Shown piece after piece: positions 59,961-64,000 of a DNA stretch of 64,000 nt; positions within the stretch are counted from its first letter, which is position 1; the number at the start of each line of letters is the position of its first letter. The notes below the pieces were generated by a model. The model was given only the letters and a program-made list of their open reading frames with translations, was not told the origin of the DNA and ran no database searches. Made by a program: the position numbers and the translations under genes. The stretch covers positions 1-64,000 of the forward strand of contig NZ_JENB01000022.1 in assembly GCF_000708715.2 (NCBI RefSeq). The letters are read 5' to 3'. This DNA is from Pseudomonas putida W15Oct28 (lineage in GTDB: Bacteria > Pseudomonadota > Gammaproteobacteria > Pseudomonadales > Pseudomonadaceae).

Positions 59961-60908
59961 ATGGCCAAGATCCTCACCCTCACCCTGAACCCGGCGCTGG
60001 ATATCACCATCGGCCTCGATACCTTGCGCCCGGGGCAGGTCAACCGCAGCCAGGCGCAACAGAGCCATGCGGCGGGCAAAGGGCTGAACGTTGCCCAGGT
60101 ACTGGCCGACCTGGGGCACAGCGTGACTGTTGGCGGTTTCCTCGGGCGCGATAACCTGCAGCCGTTCGAGGCGCTGATCGACTGGCGCGGCTTTACCGAC
60201 TGCTTTGTTCGCGTACCGGGCGAAACCCGCAGCAACATCAAGCTGGTGGAGGCCGATGGCCGCGTCACGGACATCAATGGCCAAGGCCCGGAGGTCGACG
60301 AGGCTGCATGTACTGCCTTGTTGGACCGCCTGCAGCAGGTCGCCCCGGGGCACGATGCCGTGGTGGTGGCGGGCAGCCTGCCGCGAGGGATCAGCGCCGA
60401 CTGGTTCCGCCAGTTGCTTGACCAGTTGAAGGCTCTGGGCCTCAAGGTAGCGCTGGACAGCAGCGGCGAAGCCTTGCGCGCCGGCCTGCAAAGCGCGCCC
60501 TGGCTGGTCAAACCCAATACCGAAGAGCTTGGCGAAGTGCTTGGCCAGGCTGTGGATAACCCGGCGCAGCAACGTGCTGCCGCCGAGCAGTTGCTGGCCC
60601 GCGGCGTCGAACACGTGGTGGTGTCTGCCGGCGAGCAGGGCGTCAGCTGGTTCGCCCGCGACCTGGCCCTGCATGCCTGCCCGCCCACGGTGCGGGTTGC
60701 CAGCACGGTAGGGGCGGGGGATTCGCTGGTGGCCGGCATGGTCCATGGCCTGCTGCAGGGCGAGGCCCCTGCACAGACGCTGGCCCGCGCCACCGCGATT
60801 GCCGCCCAGGCCGTCACCCAGGTTGGCTTCGGCATCCGTGACCGCGAGCAACTGGCGCGTCTGGAAGCCGCCGTGCAACTGACAGAACAACAAGAGGGTT
60901 GCCGATGA
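59961..60908 (+). CDS. fruK: 1-phosphofructokinase
   Basis: Phosphorylates fructose-1-phosphate at C6 to fructose-1,6-bisphosphate. The 315-residue PfkB-family kinase starts MAKILTLTLNPALDITIGLD. Family blocks are SHAAGKGLNVAQVLADLG and the catalytic/ATP segment STVGAGDSLVAGMVHGL (about residue 248, with the base Asp in GAGDS). It overlaps fruA by 4 bases. Confidence 0.96.
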   Translation: MAKILTLTLNPALDITIGLDTLRPGQVNRSQAQQSHAAGKGLNVAQVLADLGHSVTVGGFLGRDNLQPFEALIDWRGFTDCFVRVPGETRSNIKLVEADGRVTDINGQGPEVDEAACTALLDRLQQVAPGHDAVVVAGSLPRGISADWFRQLLDQLKALGLKVALDSSGEALRAGLQSAPWLVKPNTEELGEVLGQAVDNPAQQRAAAEQLLARGVEHVVVSAGEQGVSWFARDLALHACPPTVRVASTVGAGDSLVAGMVHGLLQGEAPAQTLARATAIAAQAVTQVGFGIRDREQLARLEAAVQLTEQQEGCR

Positions 60909-62644
60909 ACATTGCCATTGTCACCGCCTGCCCCAACGGCCAGGTGTCGAGTGTGCTGAGCGCGCGCTTGCTGTCTGCCGCTGCCCAGCGGCGCGGCTGG
61001 AGCACCAGTGTCGAAGTACAGGACGCCGAGCACCCCGAGCGGCAACTGAGCGCCGCGCAGATCGCCGAGGCCGACTGGGTGCTGGTGATCAGCACCGGCC
61101 CGGTGGACCTGGCCCGCTTCGTCGGCAAGCGCGTGTACCAGAGCACGCCTTCCCAGGCCCTGGCCGACCGCGAGGGCTTCCTCGATGAAGCCGCGGCCAA
61201 CGCCCAACCGCTGGTGGCAGCAGCAGGCGCGCCGGCCGAGGTTGCCAGCGCTGGCACACGCATCGTCGCGGTCACGGCCTGCCCGACGGGGGTCGCGCAC
61301 ACGTTCATGGCGGCGGAGGCCTTGCAGCAAGCTGCGCAACAGATGGGCTATCAGCTCACCGTCGAAACCCAGGGTTCGGTCGGTGCGCGCAACCCCTTGT
61401 CTGCCGAGGCCATCGCTGAAGCGGATGTGGTGCTGCTGGCGGCTGACATCGAAGTGCCGACCGCGCGGTTTGCCGGTAAGCGCATCTACCGTTGCGGCAC
61501 CGGCATTGCGCTCAAGCGGGCACGCGCCACCCTGGACAAGGCCCTGGCCGAAGCCAAGGTAGAAAACAGCGCCGATGCCGCAGCGGCCTCCACCACGGCC
61601 AAGGGGGAGAAGACGGGTGTGTACAAGCACCTGCTTACCGGCGTGTCGTTCATGCTGCCCATGGTGGTGGCGGGTGGCCTTCTGATCGCCCTGTCGTTCG
61701 TGTTCGGCATCGAGGCCTACAAACAGCCGGGCACCTTGCCGGCGGCGTTGATGCAGATCGGCGGGGAGGCCGCGTTCAAGCTGATGGTGCCGCTGCTGGC
61801 GGGCTATATCGCCTGGTCCATCGCCGACCGCCCGGGGCTTGCGCCGGGCATGATCGGTGGCCTGCTGGCCAGCACCTTGGGGGCCGGCTTCATCGGTGGC
61901 ATCGTCGCCGGCTTCATTGCCGGTTATAGCGCCAAGGCCATTGCCCGCTGGGCGCGCTTGCCCAGTAGCCTGGAGGCGCTCAAGCCGATCTTGATCATTC
62001 CGCTGCTGGCCAGCCTGATCACTGGTCTGGTGATGATTTATGTGGTCGGCCAGCCGGTGGCAGCCATGCTCGAAGGCCTCACGCATTTCCTCGACAGCAT
62101 GGGCACCACCAATGCCATTCTGCTGGGGCTATTGCTGGGCGGCATGATGTGTGTCGACCTGGGTGGGCCGATCAACAAGGCCGCCTATGCCTTCTCGGTG
62201 GGGTTGCTGGCATCGTCGAGCTACGCACCGATGGCGGCGACCATGGCCGCCGGCATGGTGCCGCCGATTGGCCTGGGTATCGCCACCTTCCTGGCCCGGC
62301 GTAAGTTCGCCCAGAGCGAGCGCGAGGCGGGCAAGGCCGCGTTGGCGCTGGGGCTGTGCTTCATTTCCGAAGGGGCGATCCCGTTCGCTGCCAAGGACCC
62401 GCTGCGGGTGATCCCGGCCAGTATTGCCGGTGGTGCGCTGACGGGGGCATTGTCGATGTACTTCGGTTGCAAGCTGATGGCGCCGCATGGCGGCTTGTTC
62501 GTGCTGCTGATCCCCAATGCCATCAACCATGCCTTGCTGTATTTGCTGGCTATCGTCGCGGGTAGCCTGCTGACGGCGGTGGTGTATGCGGTGATCAAGA
62601 AGAGCGAGCAGGTCGAGCTGGCGGTGGCGCCTGTGAAGGGCTAG
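60905..62644 (+). CDS. fruA: Fructose PTS permease EIIBC
   Basis: A 579-residue protein with two EIIB-like units followed by EIIC. The first unit (about 1-100) has only CPNGQVSS in place of the CPTGVAHT loop, so it is probably inactive. The second (about 118-220) has VTACPTGVAHTFMAAEALQ with the phospho-cysteine. The EIIC domain (about 240-570) has about 8-10 membrane spans, including the GPINKAAYAFSVGLL block. Imports fructose and phosphorylates it at C1. Last gene of fruBKA. Confidence 0.95.
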   Translation: MNIAIVTACPNGQVSSVLSARLLSAAAQRRGWSTSVEVQDAEHPERQLSAAQIAEADWVLVISTGPVDLARFVGKRVYQSTPSQALADREGFLDEAAANAQPLVAAAGAPAEVASAGTRIVAVTACPTGVAHTFMAAEALQQAAQQMGYQLTVETQGSVGARNPLSAEAIAEADVVLLAADIEVPTARFAGKRIYRCGTGIALKRARATLDKALAEAKVENSADAAAASTTAKGEKTGVYKHLLTGVSFMLPMVVAGGLLIALSFVFGIEAYKQPGTLPAALMQIGGEAAFKLMVPLLAGYIAWSIADRPGLAPGMIGGLLASTLGAGFIGGIVAGFIAGYSAKAIARWARLPSSLEALKPILIIPLLASLITGLVMIYVVGQPVAAMLEGLTHFLDSMGTTNAILLGLLLGGMMCVDLGGPINKAAYAFSVGLLASSSYAPMAATMAAGMVPPIGLGIATFLARRKFAQSEREAGKAALALGLCFISEGAIPFAAKDPLRVIPASIAGGALTGALSMYFGCKLMAPHGGLFVLLIPNAINHALLYLLAIVAGSLLTAVVYAVIKKSEQVELAVAPVKG

Positions 62645-62664
62645 AGCCCTCTGTAGGCATTACT

Positions 62665-62758
62665 GGCCTCTTCGCGGGCATGCCCGCTCCCACAGGTTCC
62701 TGCACATTTCGAGATCATGCAGGGCCTGTGGGAGCGGGCATGCCCGCGAAGAGGCCGG
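62665..62758. repeat. REP pair (GCGGGCATGCCCGC type)
   Basis: GGCCTCTTCGCGGGCATGCCCGCTCCCACAG faces CCTGTGGGAGCGGGCATGCCCGCGAAGAGGCC, nearly perfect inverted units, between the convergent fruA and DUF3820 genes. Confidence 0.88.
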
Positions 62759-62764
62759 GACAGG

Positions 62765-62989
62765 TCAACGCCCATGCTTCTTGCGCAACGGCACCAGCAG
62801 GTCACCCAGCCCGTTGTGGTCGATTTCATGCATCAATGCCAACAACCCGCCTAATTCCCCCGCAGGGAAGCCCTTGCGCGCAAACCACGCCAGGTAATCC
62901 CCCGGTAGGTCGGCAATGGCTCTGCCCTGGTACTTGCCAAACGGCATGGTCCGGGTCACCAGCAGTTCGAGGGTTTCCGGCTTCATCAT
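62765..62989 (-). CDS. DUF3820 family small protein
   Basis: A 74-residue protein starting MMKPETLELLVTRTMPFGKYQGRAIADLPGDYLAWFARKGFPAG, the DUF3820 pattern MPFGKYxGxxxxDLPxxYLxW. Two adjacent ATGs follow AGGAGCGTCG; the first at 62989 is used. The family is sometimes joined to exonuclease domains, but here it is alone. Function unknown. Confidence 0.88.
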   Translation of the reverse strand: MMKPETLELLVTRTMPFGKYQGRAIADLPGDYLAWFARKGFPAGELGGLLALMHEIDHNGLGDLLVPLRKKHGR

Positions 62990-63134
62990 CGACGCTCCTG
63001 GCTGTGGAAAAGCGCCGACCATACTGCAATCTGCACGAAGGCCCAAGCGGCAATCATGCAGAACGCCCTCATCAGGCAGTATGCGCATGTTCCTAAATAA
63101 CTGATTTATATGGATTTAATTTTAACTGAGAGAC

Positions 63135-63150
63135 TGGCACGAACTCTGCT
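63135..63150 (+). promoter_or_regulatory. Possible sigma-54-type promoter
   Basis: TGGCACGAACTCTGCT keeps the invariant GG and GC exactly 10 bases apart (consensus TGGCAC-N5-TTGCA/T), with CTGC instead of TTGC. It lies 39 bases upstream of the DUF2383 gene start. Confidence 0.35.
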
Positions 63151-63188
63151 CCCTTACAGATGACTATCACCTGCCAAGGAGTTCGACC

Positions 63189-63665
63189 ATGAGCAACCCC
63201 AACAAAGACGTGATTGATGTGCTCAACGACCTGATCGAGTACAGCAAGGATGGCGAGAAGGGCTTCAAAACCTCGGCCGAAGACGTGAAAAATCCCGAGT
63301 TGAAGGCGTTCTTCGTCCAACGTGCGGGTGAATGCGCCAATGCCGCTGGCGAGCTGCAAAGCGAAGTGCGCCGTCTGGGCGGCGACCCGGAAACTTCCAC
63401 CAGCATCAGCGGCGACTTGCATCGCGGGTGGGTCAACCTGAAATCGATGGTCACCGGCAAAGATGAAGAAGCGGTGCTGAACGAAGTCGAGCGCGGCGAG
63501 GATCACGCCCTCAAGGCTTACAAAGAAGCCCGCGAGAAGCTGGTGAAACTGGGCCGCAGTGCCAGCGACATGACTTACAGCCTGGTGGAAAAACAGCTGC
63601 AAGGCGTGCAGCGCAACCATGACCAGGTGAAGGCCCTGCGCAACGCCGCCCGCGCCCGCTCCTAA
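63189..63665 (+). CDS. PA2169 family four-helix-bundle protein (DUF2383)
   Basis: A 158-residue helical protein. Start MSNPNKDVIDVLNDLIEYSKDGEKGFKTSAEDVKNPEL is the DUF2383 pattern; the four-helix bundle spans about 5-145 with acidic and lysine pairs resembling ferritin-like folds. Members are stress-induced and of unknown function. The gene is preceded by AAGGAGTTCGACC. A weak sigma-54-like promoter is upstream. Confidence 0.9.
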   Translation: MSNPNKDVIDVLNDLIEYSKDGEKGFKTSAEDVKNPELKAFFVQRAGECANAAGELQSEVRRLGGDPETSTSISGDLHRGWVNLKSMVTGKDEEAVLNEVERGEDHALKAYKEAREKLVKLGRSASDMTYSLVEKQLQGVQRNHDQVKALRNAARARS

Positions 63666-64000
63666 GCGTCAGGCCCCTCTACCCGGTTGCGGCCCTTGGC
63701 TTTGGCCCGGTAGAGCGCTTCGTCCGCAGCCCCCAGCACCCTGCTCAGGTCGTGCTGGGTGCCGGACAGGCCTATGCCGATGCTCACCGTCACCGAGTGG
63801 GCGTCATCGGCAAAGGGTGCCAGCGCTTCGACGCTGGTCCGAATGCGCTCGGCCAGCAGCCGCGCGCCGGCCAGGTCGGTTTCCGGCAGTACCACCTGAA
63901 ACTCCTCCCCACCATAACGAGCGGCCAGATCTGCAGGACGGCGGATGCTCGCCTCGATGGTTTTGGCCACCTCACGCAATGCGTGGTCTCCACCGGCATG
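63662..64000 (-). CDS. Diguanylate cyclase (GGDEF domain), partial
   Basis: The C-terminal 113 codons (including the stop) of a protein that continues beyond the window end. The segment reads HAGGDHALREVAKTIEASIRRPADLAARYGGEEFQVVLPETD, with the active-site GGEEF (variant of GGDEF) and the upstream GHxxGD-type block, then YRAKAKGRNRV. It makes cyclic-di-GMP. An RxxD I-site is not visible in the portion seen. Its 3' end overlaps the DUF2383 stop by 4 bases. Confidence 0.9.
   Translation of the reverse strand, partial: HAGGDHALREVAKTIEASIRRPADLAARYGGEEFQVVLPETDLAGARLLAERIRTSVEALAPFADDAHSVTVSIGIGLSGTQHDLSRVLGAADEALYRAKAKGRNRVEGPDA

Noticed and set aside
57048..60893. A 1281-codon open frame on the minus strand
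   Set aside because: It is the antisense shadow of fruB and fruK; high-GC coding DNA leaves the opposite frame open. It lacks domains and reads as low-complexity Gln/Leu/His-rich sequence.
1..64000. CRISPR arrays, tRNA or rRNA genes, insertion sequences
   Set aside because: No regularly spaced identical repeats, no cloverleaf or rRNA signatures and no transposase frames were seen; the repeats present are REP pairs.

Overview
The window looks like a chromosomal segment of a Pseudomonas putida-group bacterium. GC is high throughout, the gene content and order match what I recall of the P. putida KT2440 chromosome from hemA to the fruBKA operon, and the gaps carry the paired REP elements typical of that group. 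I see no rRNA, tRNA, CRISPR array, insertion sequence or prophage. Most of the window is ordinary core genome, densely packed and often with start/stop overlaps.

Layout. 315-5040: hemA-prfA-prmC-moeB-murI run (tetrapyrrole synthesis, translation termination, sulfur/molybdopterin-type activation, peptidoglycan precursor). 5147-5665: PagL-type lipid A deacylase. 5797-12989: a block that looks like a blue-light stress regulon: an odd SDR, photolyase phrB, a MerR regulator of the LitR/CarH/PplR family, a DUF523/DUF1722 protein, a renalase-like flavoprotein, a TIGR01777 epimerase-like protein and hemH. Two spaced direct repeats matching the published P. putida PplR1 operator lie in its promoters. 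13106-15739: uracil and purine salvage (uraA-upp, hpt). 15742-24655: small cupin and hypothetical genes, mqo, lipoproteins, an acyltransferase, an SRAP-family protein with unusual active-site residues and an M48 lipoprotein protease. 24779-25600: a UPF0016/TMEM165 transporter behind a yybP-ykoY (manganese) riboswitch. 25631-36173: rsmC, a D-2-hydroxyacid dehydrogenase, then an acyl-CoA ligase, a DUF1302/DUF1329 envelope pair and a MalT-like LuxR regulator. 36333-38629: a response regulator-TPR protein and its overlapping histidine kinase.

38640-39870 is the only clear accessory insertion: lower GC, three small genes (a MazE-C-terminus-like orphan, a GNAT-fold protein, a 56-residue protein of unknown function), an operator-like palindrome at the front and a strong terminator at the end. 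It sits where, from memory, KT2440 carries a mazEF toxin-antitoxin pair, so it may be a site of toxin-antitoxin or defence turnover. It is the best candidate here for an undescribed system.

39973-55825: metallo-beta-lactamase-fold hydrolase, OmpA lipoprotein, pta, FKBP, glutathione peroxidase, a glycosyltransferase, a soluble PAS-PAS chemoreceptor, cysZ, trxB, nadC, a DUF1631 protein, ampDE and tatD. 55828-62644: the fructose PTS locus (fruR divergent from fruB-fruK-fruA) with a Cra operator between. 62765-64000: a DUF3820 protein, a DUF2383 four-helix protein and the C-terminal part of a diguanylate cyclase cut by the window edge.
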